A DNA stretch of 64,000 bases, from positions 124,001 through 188,000 of the forward strand of contig JAEZDY010000014.1 in the NCBI GenBank assembly GCA_023417935.1, in the 5' to 3' direction. Of the stretch, positions 18,766 through 27,527 are shown piece after piece (positions within the stretch are counted from its first letter, which is position 1; each line of letters opens with the position of its first letter). This DNA is from Bacteroidota bacterium. Its GTDB lineage: Bacteria; Bacteroidota; Bacteroidia; Bacteroidales; Lentimicrobiaceae. The translations under genes were made by a program, and so were the position numbers. The notes under the pieces were generated by a model. It was given only the letters and a program-made list of their open reading frames with translations. It did not search any database and was not told the DNA's origin.

Positions 18766-19719
18766 CTACTTCGTAATCCAGTCAGGTATCTTGCTGAGCT
18801 TACTCAGTTGTGGCGGGTTTATTGGCGATTGGTGAAACTTCTCTATTATAGGTAACCCTTCTGAATTTATAAAATTGATGAACTCAATTGCGGCTTCTCT
18901 ATTTGGTGCATTTAATGGAATAGTTATACCATAAACCATTGGTTCACCTTTCATTTCTATTTTAACATCAGGCGAATTACCCGGGACTTTTACGGAAACA
19001 GTTCGGTAAAAATCACTCAGAAGGCTATTGCTGAGATTAATACTATCTCCCAGTTCAATTATTTCCAACCCATGTTGCATCGCTACAGATTTGTAAATAA
19101 AAATATAGTCTACAGTTGATGTTTCAAGCAGGGCTAACAAGTCAACTTCTTTAGGCCTTATATACCGCGTATCTTTACTTATAATGCTTTCAACAAGCGT
19201 AGAATCTTTATATACTTTTCCGGCCAGTTTTAATGACAATATGGTCCTGTAACCACAGGGATCACTTGAAGGATCTGCACGACCTAAAATAACATTATCC
19301 TTAATAATAATACCCGGCCAATTCTTACCGGTTATCATGTTTGAATGGGTTGATCCCTTTTTATATGCAATAACCATTTCATTGGTTGCAAATTCAAGAT
19401 TAAAGTCAGCATGTTCAGGAATCATCAGTTTATCAATCATTGAAGCATCTGCTGAAGCAAGTATATCACATTCTTTTCCAAGCTCGGTGATCTTCCGGAT
19501 AGAAGTCAGGCTACCGGCCGACTCCGGCTTTATTTTTAAGTCCGGATGTTTTATGTTAAAGGAATCTGCAAGCGCTCTCATAGGCAAACTGAGGCTACCT
19601 GCATGGAAAATAATAAGATCGCCCTGAAGGCCCTCTTTCCTGCTTCCTGTGTTGGATTTACATCCCCCTGCAAGGATGCCTATTGAAAGCAGACAAATCA
19701 GTAGTATATTTTTCTTCAT
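18766..19719 (-). CDS. wtpA: Tungstate/molybdate-binding lipoprotein (WtpA/ModA family)
   Basis: A 317-residue substrate-binding lipoprotein: signal peptide ending in the lipobox LAGGC (Cys20), then a type II periplasmic binding fold. The WtpA signature is visible in LIIFHAGSLSLPM, PESAGSLTSIRKITELGK, DILASADASMID, FATNEMVIAYKKGS and ADPSSDPCGYR, where the Asp-Pro-x-x-Asp-Pro-Cys-Gly-Tyr run is especially typical. It should capture tungstate (or molybdate) outside the inner membrane for an ABC importer. No permease or ATPase gene is adjacent; they must lie elsewhere or be shared. It overlaps the SDR gene by one base. The nearby tungsten-type oxidoreductase supports tungstate as the ligand. 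Confidence 0.9.
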   Translation of the reverse strand: MKKNILLICLLSIGILAGGCKSNTGSRKEGLQGDLIIFHAGSLSLPMRALADSFNIKHPDLKIKPESAGSLTSIRKITELGKECDILASADASMIDKLMIPEHADFNLEFATNEMVIAYKKGSTHSNMITGKNWPGIIIKDNVILGRADPSSDPCGYRTILSLKLAGKVYKDSTLVESIISKDTRYIRPKEVDLLALLETSTVDYIFIYKSVAMQHGLEIIELGDSINLSNSLLSDFYRTVSVKVPGNSPDVKIEMKGEPMVYGITIPLNAPNREAAIEFINFINSEGLPIIEKFHQSPINPPQLSKLSKIPDWITK

Positions 19720-20477
19720 TAACTGATAATATCCCTAAGATCGTTAAACGACCCGTTAATTAATGAACTATGGTTTAATGTTTCAAGTATCTGCCTTGCT
19801 GCTTGGTCGGGATCAACTAATTTATTTTCTTCATAAAGTTTGGTAAAGCGTGGCTTCATTGGAAAATCATTTATGTCAACATTCCTGATCTTCTCCTGCA
19901 TATTTGTGTCAATAACACCCGGTGCTACTGCAATAATCCTCACAGGATAATCAGCCGAACTCTGTTCAAGTCCTGCAGTTTGTGTCAGCATGTTTAATCC
20001 TGCCTTACTGCTGCAATACATTGTCCAACCATAGTACGGTTTCGTAGCTGCTCCACTGCTTATGTTAATGATGTTTTTTTTACACTTAAAACTTTGCGAT
20101 TCCTTAATAAATTCATTACTCAAAATAGCAGGAGCGGTATAATTGATATTGATATGATCCCTTATCTCCTTAACGCTGCATTTCCCCAGTGCTTTAACCG
20201 GATCAACCACACCTGCATTATTTATAAGTGTAATCTCCTCAGCCTTGATTGGATCAATGTAAGTAAAAATTTCATGTATTAAGCCAGGAATCTTTTCATA
20301 TTCTGTCAAATCCTGCTCAAAGTACCAGAATCCGGCATGATGTGATGATGCAAGGTCACGCAGGTGGTTATTGATTTTACGTGAAATACAGAATACTTTA
20401 TGCTGATCAGAAATCACTTTTTTAGCAAGTGCTTCGCCCAGACCTTTACTCGCCCCTGTAATGATATAGTACTTCAT
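19719..20477 (-). CDS. Short-chain dehydrogenase/reductase (benzil/sepiapterin reductase-like)
   Basis: A 252-residue classical SDR. It has the N-terminal TGASKGLGEALAKK nucleotide-binding loop, NNAGVVDPV, the catalytic Ser in INISSGAATKPYYGWTMYCSSKAG with Tyr-x3-Lys (YCSSK), and VAPGVIDTNMQ. The pattern matches the YueD/sepiapterin-reductase-like branch, which reduces diketones or pterins with NADPH, but the real substrate is not evident. It is the first gene of a minus-strand run followed by wtpA (1-nt overlap). A pterin-related role is possible given the tungstopterin enzyme nearby, but this is speculation. Confidence 0.82.
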   Translation of the reverse strand: MKYYIITGASKGLGEALAKKVISDQHKVFCISRKINNHLRDLASSHHAGFWYFEQDLTEYEKIPGLIHEIFTYIDPIKAEEITLINNAGVVDPVKALGKCSVKEIRDHININYTAPAILSNEFIKESQSFKCKKNIINISSGAATKPYYGWTMYCSSKAGLNMLTQTAGLEQSSADYPVRIIAVAPGVIDTNMQEKIRNVDINDFPMKPRFTKLYEENKLVDPDQAARQILETLNHSSLINGSFNDLRDIIS

Positions 20478-20595
20478 AAAAACATTCAGTGCTAATGGTT
20501 TATAGCATTTTGTAAAGATATGAACAAATTAGGAATGACCCTGTTTAAGGGGAAAATAAGAAACCTGATCATGAATTCATCAAAATAACTCATAA

Positions 20596-22275
20596 ATGAA
20601 CAACGCAATATTTGTTTTTGAATATCCTAAGAATGAGGGTATTAAAAACTATTCCCCTGGCTCAAAAGAAAGAAAAGAACTACAGGTTGAGCTCGATAAT
20701 TTCTCTTCATCTGAAATTGATATTCCTTTAATTATTGGCGGAAAGGAAATTAGAACCGGTGATACTGAAAATGTGGTTATGCCACATGATCATGGCCATG
20801 TACTTGGTAAATTCCATAAAGCATCAGCAAATGAGGTTAATATGGCTATCGATGCTGCACTTAAAGCTCATAGGGAATGGGAATCAGTGTCATGGGTTGA
20901 ACGGTTATCAGTTTCATTAAAAATTGCTGAACTCCTGTCAACAAAATACAGGGCCAGGATAAATGCCGCTACCATGCTTGGCCAAAGTAAGAATGCTTAC
21001 CAGGCTGAGATTGACAGTGCATGTGAAACTATTGATTTCCTTCGCTTTAATGCCCACTACATTTCTGATATATATAATGAGCAACCGCATTCCGATCCGG
21101 GTATCATTAACAGAATTGAGTACAGGCCATTAGAAGGTTTTATACTTTCCATTACGCCTTTTAACTTTACCGCTATTGCATCAAATTTAAACATGTCGCC
21201 CGTACTTATGGGCAATACGGCATTGTGGAAGCCTGCAGCAACATCTGTTCTGTCAAATTATGTACTTATGGAGGTGTTTAAAGAAGCAGGGCTTCCTGAT
21301 GGTGTTATAAATTTCATTCCCGGTCAGGGCTCTGTCATTGGCAATACTGCATTTGCGCATAGAAGTTTTGCCGGCTTGCATTTCACAGGTTCAAATGGTA
21401 CCTTCAATCATTTATGGCAACTGGCAGGGAAGAATCTGCATAACTATAAATCATATCCCAAAATAGTAGGTGAAACCGGAGGCAAGGACTTTATACTCGT
21501 ACATCCCTCAGCATATGTTGATGAAGTTGCAACAGCCCTGGTAAGAGGCTCTTTTGAGTATCAGGGTCAGAAGTGTTCTGCTTCATCAAGGGCATATATA
21601 CCTGAAAGCCTATGGCCTAAAGTGAAAGAAAGGGTAGGAGATATGCTTTCTGAGATAACTATGGGAGATGTGCGTGATTTTGGCAATTTCATGAATGCTG
21701 TGATCGAGGATAGCGCCTATGAAAGAATAATGGGTTATATCAACGGTGTTAAGAACTCAAATGATGCTGAGGTAATATTTGGTGGCAAAGGCGATAAATC
21801 AAAAGGATATTTTATTGAACCCACGGTTATTCTTACCACCAATCCTCATTATGTAACTATGGAAGAAGAGATTTTTGGTCCCGTTTTAACCATATTTGTA
21901 TATAAGGATGCGGATTACCTCGAAACCGTAAAACTTGTTGATGAAACCTCTCCATATGGGTTAACAGGGTCAATTTTTGTGCATGACCGTCATATGCTTG
22001 ATCAAACCAGTCAGGCACTAAAATATGCGGCGGGCAATCTATATTACAATGATAAACCAACCGGTGCTGTTGTTGGCCAACAGCCATTTGGTGGTGCCCG
22101 TCAATCAGGTACCAATGATAAGGCAGGTAGTTACATGAATCTGATAAGGTGGACCAGCCCACGTACAATTAAGGAAACCCTTCGTCCTCCCACTGATTTC
22201 AAATATCCATTCATGAAAAAAGACCGATGCACGGATGAAATACAAGTTCCTGACCTTAAAGTGTCAGGTGCATAA
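20596..22275 (+). CDS. pruA: L-glutamate gamma-semialdehyde dehydrogenase (P5C dehydrogenase, ALDH4 branch)
   Basis: A 559-residue NAD-dependent dehydrogenase that oxidises glutamate semialdehyde (pyrroline-5-carboxylate) to glutamate, the second step of proline degradation. ALDH4-type signatures are PLEGFILSITPFNFTAIASN, ALWKPAATSVLSNY, HFTGSNGTFNHLW, KIVGETGGKDFIL with the general-base Glu, YQGQKCSASSRAYIP with the catalytic Cys, and QPFGGARQSGTNDKAGS. No proline dehydrogenase domain is fused and none is adjacent. The gene is alone on the plus strand and ends at a strong bidirectional terminator facing the AOR gene. Confidence 0.95.
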   Translation: MNNAIFVFEYPKNEGIKNYSPGSKERKELQVELDNFSSSEIDIPLIIGGKEIRTGDTENVVMPHDHGHVLGKFHKASANEVNMAIDAALKAHREWESVSWVERLSVSLKIAELLSTKYRARINAATMLGQSKNAYQAEIDSACETIDFLRFNAHYISDIYNEQPHSDPGIINRIEYRPLEGFILSITPFNFTAIASNLNMSPVLMGNTALWKPAATSVLSNYVLMEVFKEAGLPDGVINFIPGQGSVIGNTAFAHRSFAGLHFTGSNGTFNHLWQLAGKNLHNYKSYPKIVGETGGKDFILVHPSAYVDEVATALVRGSFEYQGQKCSASSRAYIPESLWPKVKERVGDMLSEITMGDVRDFGNFMNAVIEDSAYERIMGYINGVKNSNDAEVIFGGKGDKSKGYFIEPTVILTTNPHYVTMEEEIFGPVLTIFVYKDADYLETVKLVDETSPYGLTGSIFVHDRHMLDQTSQALKYAAGNLYYNDKPTGAVVGQQPFGGARQSGTNDKAGSYMNLIRWTSPRTIKETLRPPTDFKYPFMKKDRCTDEIQVPDLKVSGA

Positions 22276-22276
22276 T

Positions 22277-22309
22277 AAAAAGGCTGTCATTCAATTGACA
22301 GCCTTTTTG
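22277..22309. terminator. Bidirectional intrinsic terminator between pruA and the AOR gene
   Basis: AAAAAGGCTGTCA and its complement TGACAGCCTTTTT form a 13-bp stem around a short ATTCAAT-type loop, with T-runs in both reading directions. It sits 2 bases after the pruA stop and about 50 bases after the AOR stop, so it can end transcripts from both convergent genes. Confidence 0.9.
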
Positions 22310-22361
22310 TTTATTGTAAGATGTTTTGTGTAAGCTGGCTTACTGTAAATTTCCGGCTGAA

Positions 22362-24518
22362 CTATTGAAGTGGTTCTACAATGCTCATCAATTCCGGAAG
22401 ATCCATTCCTAAATCTTTCAAATGTTCTACTTTAGGAACGCCATTTAATGTCCAGCCTCTTCGTGTATAAACGGCATCAAGTAATTGTTCGTACCTGTTT
22501 TCCCTGTATTTGCGGGTAGCGGCCATCTTCTCTTCCAGTGACATAGTTGAAGGATCCAATCCTTGCAATTCCTGAAGTTGCTTATCATAGCGCTCCTGGC
22601 GTGAAAGATACTCTTCCTGTGTAACAGGTCCTGCTGCACGATATGGCTGAGCATCATGTTTCCTCAAGCCGTAACCTCTTCTGATGTTGAAGATACGCTG
22701 GAAGTTGTAAACCCTTTCTGATTGGCGAATAAGTTCTTCTTTGTCAATATTATTTCCTGTTACGGCATTGTATACTGTAACGTAGTTATCAACATGTTCA
22801 GGAATCTTATGTGGCTCGGCAGTATCTTTGTTACCAACGGGTACAACATCATTCCATGGTAATTTACAGAAACCTTGTAACCCGAACCAAGTGCGGAACA
22901 TTGGGAAGTAATGCAGAGCTTCAGCTTTCGCCTCAAAGGTTGGCAATTGATTATTTACCATATCCATGAAGATCAGCCATGCTTCGTCATGCTGCGGACC
23001 TTTATTTGTCATGGCATAACCACCCTGCTGTGCAAGTGACTCCTTCGATACATACTGTGAGTACTCAAGTCCTTTGTTCTCCATTCCTATATCATTAAGG
23101 AAGGTAGCATCAGCACCAAAATGCTCAACAAAATAAGCTTTCATCCTGTGAACACCCATGCCTGCTATTTTTCCAAAACCTTCACCCTTTGCTAACTGGT
23201 GCAACAGTTCAAGTGCTGCTTCTTTATTGCCAAACTTCAGTTCCAAACCTCCGGTTCTTTCTTTATTTAGAATGCCATTTTCATAACATTCCATTATAAA
23301 GGCTACAACGGTTCCCCAGGTTATTGTGCAAATTCCATAAGTATCACAATAGAAGTTGGCTTCTATTATAGCATCGTAATCAAAGATACCAAGGTTTGAA
23401 CCAAGCCCTGCTGCTGTTTCATATTCCGGACCATCAACAATTACCTTTTGGCCTTTATAAGGACCGGTTTTGAGTTCAAAGTCATCAACTCCCTTGGAGC
23501 ACGACATACTGCATCCAATCCAGCAACCATCAGGAATACCAAGTGTAAAGTACTTATCTCTTAGTATATCACTATGAATTTTAATACCATCCATGTGACT
23601 GCCGAATTTAAAGTTATGTGTTGGCAGCAAATCGTAATCATTCATTACGTTCACAATATTAGCAGTGCCCTTCTTACGCATCTGGCATTGTAAGTCGTCA
23701 AGATCACGGATTTCCTTATTATATCGGCTTCCTCTTTCCTGAATAGCTTCAAGATCAGCAACATTATTCAGGTTGCCTTTAACCCCTTCAATATGTGCAA
23801 CAATAGCTTTTATCCTCTTATCGCGCATTACAGTACCAAGTCCACCACGACCTGCTTGTTTGAGTCTGATTTTTTTCCTTTTTACATCATAAAAGGTAAA
23901 GTTGAGCATTCCAAGCAATGAGTGTTCAGCGGCAGCACCTGTTGATACAATACCAATGTTCTTGGCATCTTTTTCATTTTCTGCAAACGCCTCGGTCAGC
24001 TCTTCCGCTAAAATGTGAGAATCCTTTGCAAAGCCGGGATCTTCGTAAATCTTAATTGTATGATTCTTTCCATCGATGTAAATGATAACATCCTTGTCAG
24101 CCTTGCCTTGCAATTCAAGTGCATCGAATCCGGCAAACTTCAGGAATGGTCCAAAGAAACCACCCACGTTTGAGTCCATTACTGAATCAGTTTGTGGAGA
24201 TATTGTAACCAGAAGAGATTTGCCAGTACCTGAATACTGAGTGATTCCGCAAACTGGTCCACCTGATATCACTATCTCATTTTCAGGGTCATTCCATCTT
24301 GTGTCGGGTTTTGTTCCATCCCAAAGTAATCTTAGTCCGAAACCTTTACCACCTACAAATTTTTCCTTCATCTCCTTTGATACCGCTTTTTCAGATATCA
24401 TTCCATCGCCTACATTTATGTAGAGGGTGCGGTTATTATAACCTTTGTCAATGGGTGCCCAGGTATAATTGTATTCTTTAATGAGATTGAGTTTGGCTTT
24501 CATTACATCCATTTCCAT
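22362..24518 (-). CDS. Tungsten-type aldehyde:ferredoxin oxidoreductase family enzyme (AOR)
   Basis: A large cytosolic redox enzyme (about 718 residues from the ATG at 24518; the longer frame starts at TTG 24551, and ATGs at 24512 and 24503 are also possible). The pterin-binding segment is QAGRGGLGTVMRDKRIKAIV near residue 221. A cysteine group at 332, 336 and 340 (CWIGCSMSC) plus Cys551 (GFCKLPW) should hold the 4Fe-4S cluster. The first two cysteines are spaced C-x3-C rather than the C-x2-C of the archaeal AOR, suggesting a different subfamily. It oxidises aldehydes to acids, or reduces acids, using ferredoxin. It is about 110 residues longer than archaeal AOR. The gene lies beside wtpA-containing and ThiF/ThiS-like units, which fits a tungstopterin enzyme. 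Confidence 0.92.
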   Translation of the reverse strand: MEMDVMKAKLNLIKEYNYTWAPIDKGYNNRTLYINVGDGMISEKAVSKEMKEKFVGGKGFGLRLLWDGTKPDTRWNDPENEIVISGGPVCGITQYSGTGKSLLVTISPQTDSVMDSNVGGFFGPFLKFAGFDALELQGKADKDVIIYIDGKNHTIKIYEDPGFAKDSHILAEELTEAFAENEKDAKNIGIVSTGAAAEHSLLGMLNFTFYDVKRKKIRLKQAGRGGLGTVMRDKRIKAIVAHIEGVKGNLNNVADLEAIQERGSRYNKEIRDLDDLQCQMRKKGTANIVNVMNDYDLLPTHNFKFGSHMDGIKIHSDILRDKYFTLGIPDGCWIGCSMSCSKGVDDFELKTGPYKGQKVIVDGPEYETAAGLGSNLGIFDYDAIIEANFYCDTYGICTITWGTVVAFIMECYENGILNKERTGGLELKFGNKEAALELLHQLAKGEGFGKIAGMGVHRMKAYFVEHFGADATFLNDIGMENKGLEYSQYVSKESLAQQGGYAMTNKGPQHDEAWLIFMDMVNNQLPTFEAKAEALHYFPMFRTWFGLQGFCKLPWNDVVPVGNKDTAEPHKIPEHVDNYVTVYNAVTGNNIDKEELIRQSERVYNFQRIFNIRRGYGLRKHDAQPYRAAGPVTQEEYLSRQERYDKQLQELQGLDPSTMSLEEKMAATRKYRENRYEQLLDAVYTRRGWTLNGVPKVEHLKDLGMDLPELMSIVEPLQ

Positions 24519-24686
24519 AGCAATTTTATTTAGTTTATGCTGATAAATCAATTGTTTACAGGTTCACAAAAGTAAGAAGATTTTGTTGTCACTTTACCTT
24601 TTCCACTGAAAAATAGAGGAGTGCAACCCGCGGAATTTTATTTTGTATATTAGCGTCGATTTTCTAGTAAACCGACAATACAAAAA

Positions 24687-25304
24687 ATGGAATTGACTTA
24701 CCGCGAAAGGATAAGAGCTTACTTAAAAAAGTGTACAGTTGGAATAGCAGGTTGCGGTGGTTTGGGTTCTACCTGTGCCATCAACCTTGCCAGGGCAGGA
24801 GTAGGTAAGCTGATTATTGCAGATTATGATATTGTTACAGTTGCCAATCTTGAGCGCCAGTATTATTTTGCTGATCAGGTTAATACTCTCAAAGTGCATG
24901 CCCTCAGGAATAATATATTACGTATTGACCCATCAGTTACGGTTAAGGCTTTCGATTTAAAGTTGTGTTCTTCAGATGTTATTGAGCTCTTCGCAGGCTG
25001 CGACGTTATTGTTGAAGCTTTTGATAAAGCTGAAATGAAACAAATGATTATTGAAACTACGCTAACACACATGCCTGCAAAATATCTTGTGGCAGGAATT
25101 GGTGTAGCTGGCCTGGGTATGACAGATCTGATCAGGGTTCAACGATCAGGCCAACTGATTGTTTGTGGTGATCAGCTTACTGAATTAAGTGATGATAATC
25201 CTCTTATGGCTCCCAGGGTTGGTATAGTTGCAAATATGCAGGCGAATGAGGTTATCGAATTGTTAATGCTAAAATTTGATCCGCAGAATGAATATAATAC
25301 TTAA
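24687..25304 (+). CDS. ThiF/MoeB-family E1-like adenylyltransferase (short form)
   Basis: A 205-residue E1-like enzyme that activates the C-terminal Gly-Gly of a small sulfur carrier by adenylation. It has the nucleotide loop VGIAGCGGLGSTC (residues 22-28), DYDIVTVANLERQYYF with the conserved Asp and Asn-Leu-x-Arg-Gln, and a late CDVIVEAFDKAEMKQ. It lacks the CxxC zinc pairs and the C-terminal rhodanese domain of MoeB/MOCS3, so it belongs to the short ThiF-like type. It overlaps the ThiS-like gene by 17 nt and is transcribed divergently from the AOR gene, only 168 bases apart. It could serve thiamine or the tungsten-pterin cofactor; context favours the latter. Confidence 0.86.
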   Translation: MELTYRERIRAYLKKCTVGIAGCGGLGSTCAINLARAGVGKLIIADYDIVTVANLERQYYFADQVNTLKVHALRNNILRIDPSVTVKAFDLKLCSSDVIELFAGCDVIVEAFDKAEMKQMIIETTLTHMPAKYLVAGIGVAGLGMTDLIRVQRSGQLIVCGDQLTELSDDNPLMAPRVGIVANMQANEVIELLMLKFDPQNEYNT

Positions 25305-25491
25305 CAATAGAGAAGAAATAATTGAAGCTGATAACATTACCATTAGCGAGCTGCTTAAGGTTAAAAATTATACATGGAAGATGTTAGTCATCAAGATCAA
25401 TGGTAAAGTGCTGAAGCGCAATGAGTATGACACTGTCCGTATAAATGAAGGCGACGATGTGAGCGTTTTTCACCTGATTACCGGTGGTTGA
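25288..25491 (+). CDS. ThiS/MoaD-like sulfur-carrier protein
   Basis: A 67-residue ubiquitin-fold protein ending in the diglycine tail HLITGG that is adenylated and then thiocarboxylated. The motif INGKVLKRNEYDTVRINEGD matches the ThiS middle region (I-N-G-x-x-x-x-R/K). The frame can be extended to a TTG at 25276, but the ATG at 25288 (MNIILNNREE) matches the short family start and is preferred. It overlaps the ThiF-like gene and its 3' end overlaps folC by 14 nt on the other strand. Sequence alone looks closer to ThiS than MoaD, but no thiamine genes are nearby, so a role in tungstopterin dithiolene synthesis is proposed. Confidence 0.85.
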   Translation: MNIILNNREEIIEADNITISELLKVKNYTWKMLVIKINGKVLKRNEYDTVRINEGDDVSVFHLITGG

Positions 25492-26716
25492 AAAAATGGT
25501 ATACTTCCGCAACAACAAAGGTACTTCCACCAATAAAGATCATATCATCATCGTTTGCATTATGCAAAGCTTCATTGTAAGCTGAGGCTACTGTTTTACA
25601 GTCAATGCCAGTAAGCCCTGCTTCCAATGCCTGCATTCTAAGCTCCGATGAGTCCAGACCTCTGGGTATGTCGGGCCGGCAAAAATAATATAAGGCATCC
25701 TGCGGAAGCATTTTTAATATGGAGGTGATGTCTTTATCATTCACAGCTCCCAGAACAAAATGCAGCTTGTTGTACTTCTGTTTCTTCAGTTGGCTCACCA
25801 CATAGGCTAATCCATGGCTGTTGTGGCCTATATCACAAATAGTCAGAGGTTTTGTGGCCAGCGTTTGCCAGCGGCCTTGTAAGCCCGTATTGATGATGGT
25901 TTTATGAATGCCTTTTACTAAGCTCTCTCTTGAAATATATTGTTGTAGGATACCTCCAGCAGCAATAACTGTTTTGAGGTTTTTAGGCTGGTATTCCCCG
26001 GTGAGCGGCATGTTTATTTCATTGTATTCATACAGGTTTACCAATTTGTCGGCAAAAATCAAACTACTGTTCAATTCCTTTGCCTTGTTTATAAACACGC
26101 CATCAGTTTCAGGGTTACTTTCACCAATCACTACGGGCACGCCGTCTTTTATGATTCCAGCCTTTTCGCTGGCAATTTTTTCAAGTGTATTACCCAGGAA
26201 TTGCATGTGATCATACCCAATGTTTGTGATAATGGATAACTCAGGTGTTATAACATTTGTTGAATCAAGACGGCCACCCATACCTGTTTCAACAACCGCA
26301 ATATCAACAACCATATCTCTAAAATAACACATGCCCATAGCGAAGGTCATTTCGAAGAAGGAGGGCTTGATCGTTTCAAAGAGACCTGAGTTCTTTATCA
26401 CAAAATCAGTTACGTATTCCTGACTGATCATCTCACCGTTAACTTTGATCCGTTCTCTGAAATCCTGTAGATGTGGTGAGGTGAACAGCCCGGTTTTCAA
26501 GCCTGACTCCTGTAAAATTGAAGCCAGCATATGTGATACTGAACCTTTTCCATTGGTTCCAGCAACATGAATTGTTTTAAAATTTCTATAAGGAAATCCG
26601 GTGGCTTTGCTTAAAGCGATGGTATTGTCGAGGTTTGCTTTATATGCCGCAGCACCTATGCGATGAAACATCGGAAGTTGACTGAACAGATAGTCCAGAG
26701 CCTGGTGGTAATTCAT
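25478..26716 (-). CDS. folC: Bifunctional folylpolyglutamate synthase/dihydrofolate synthase
   Basis: A 412-residue Mur-ligase-family enzyme that adds glutamate to dihydropteroate and tetrahydrofolate. The ATP loop is HVAGTNGKGSVSHML near residue 50, followed by TGLFTSPHLQDFRERI, ETGMGGRLDSTNVI, TNIGYDHMQFLGNTLEKIASEKAGIIK and ICDIGHNSHG, all standard FolC motifs. Its start lies 7 bases after the TonB-like gene on the minus strand, so it is co-transcribed with the ExbBD-TonB genes. Its 3' end overlaps the ThiS-like gene by 14 nt. Length is normal. Confidence 0.95.
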   Translation of the reverse strand: MNYHQALDYLFSQLPMFHRIGAAAYKANLDNTIALSKATGFPYRNFKTIHVAGTNGKGSVSHMLASILQESGLKTGLFTSPHLQDFRERIKVNGEMISQEYVTDFVIKNSGLFETIKPSFFEMTFAMGMCYFRDMVVDIAVVETGMGGRLDSTNVITPELSIITNIGYDHMQFLGNTLEKIASEKAGIIKDGVPVVIGESNPETDGVFINKAKELNSSLIFADKLVNLYEYNEINMPLTGEYQPKNLKTVIAAGGILQQYISRESLVKGIHKTIINTGLQGRWQTLATKPLTICDIGHNSHGLAYVVSQLKKQKYNKLHFVLGAVNDKDITSILKMLPQDALYYFCRPDIPRGLDSSELRMQALEAGLTGIDCKTVASAYNEALHNANDDDMIFIGGSTFVVAEVYHFFNHR

Positions 26717-26723
26717 TCAAAAG

Positions 26724-27518
26724 TTAGTTTAACTCAAAGATATAGGTGATTGTCCCCTTTTGTTCTTCCGGAGCATCCTCCTTAGGACTGAATTTTGCCT
26801 GTTTGGCAGCTTGTTCAGCCAATAGACGCAATTGAGCATTTGATGTGGTAGTACCTTTTGCGCCAGAAATTACCCTGGTAACATTACCTTGCCTGTTAAC
26901 ATAAATTGTAACAACCACGGTACCGCTTTCCCTGAAGTTGCTTCCCGGACGAGGAATTGAGCGTGATGACCTTCCACCCAGATCAAATGAAACACCACCG
27001 CCTGAACCACCTGTGCCATCATATCCTGTTGCATTCGGGTCGCCTGTAGGCTTGCCCTGATCGCCAGGCTTTCCGGTAATACCTTCATTGCCGCCTTGCC
27101 CGGTTTTATCGCCGGTTGCATTCTTCCCCGGGAACAATGCCCTTGGATCAACTTTTGGTGCTGGTTCAGGAGTTGGTTCAGGTTTAACAACCGGTTTTGG
27201 TTCGGGCTTTTGAACAGGTTTTGGTTTAACAACAGGTTTAGGCTCAATAGCCGGAGCTTCTTCTGTATCCTCAGTAACAAGTTCCTCTTCTGCGGCTACC
27301 TGCTGAGGGGGAGGAGTAGCCTGACTTGCTGCCGTAAGTTCACGAGGTTGTATATTCCCCATACCGTCGTCAGAGTTGCCAAGGTTGACTTCAACGCCAC
27401 CTTCTGTAGGCAGGGGCAGGGGAGTTCTAAGTGCAAGAAATAGAAGGGCTAATACTAGCAAAGCGTGGAATATTATCGTTCCAGCCATCCCTTTTATTTC
27501 ATCTTTCCTCATTTGCAT
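26724..27518 (-). CDS. TonB-like energy transducer
   Basis: A 264-residue protein with one N-terminal membrane anchor (IIFHALLVLALLFLAL), a long linker of Pro-Glu/Pro-Lys/Pro-Val repeats (about residues 85-130), a Gly-rich stretch, and a C-terminal TonB domain (VVTIYVNRQGNVTRVISGAKG ending near LLAEQAAKQAKFSPKED...GTITYIFELN). TonB couples the proton gradient, via ExbB and ExbD, to outer-membrane receptors; here the three genes lie together in the order exbB-exbD-tonB-folC. The short start at residue 3 (ATG 27512) is an alternative. It could also energise a different envelope process, as in TolA-like systems. Confidence 0.88.
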   Translation of the reverse strand: MQMRKDEIKGMAGTIIFHALLVLALLFLALRTPLPLPTEGGVEVNLGNSDDGMGNIQPRELTAASQATPPPQQVAAEEELVTEDTEEAPAIEPKPVVKPKPVQKPEPKPVVKPEPTPEPAPKVDPRALFPGKNATGDKTGQGGNEGITGKPGDQGKPTGDPNATGYDGTGGSGGGVSFDLGGRSSRSIPRPGSNFRESGTVVVTIYVNRQGNVTRVISGAKGTTTSNAQLRLLAEQAAKQAKFSPKEDAPEEQKGTITYIFELN

Positions 27519-27527
27519 TTTTATTAA

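Noticed and set aside
18766..19719. Binding protein as generic ModA or phosphate-binding protein
   Set aside because: The FHAGSLSLP, ITELGK and DPSSDPCGYR motifs match WtpA more specifically.
26870..27443. Open frames of over 100 codons on both strands within the tonB gene
   Set aside because: They result from the Pro/Glu/Lys repeat coding of TonB read in other frames.
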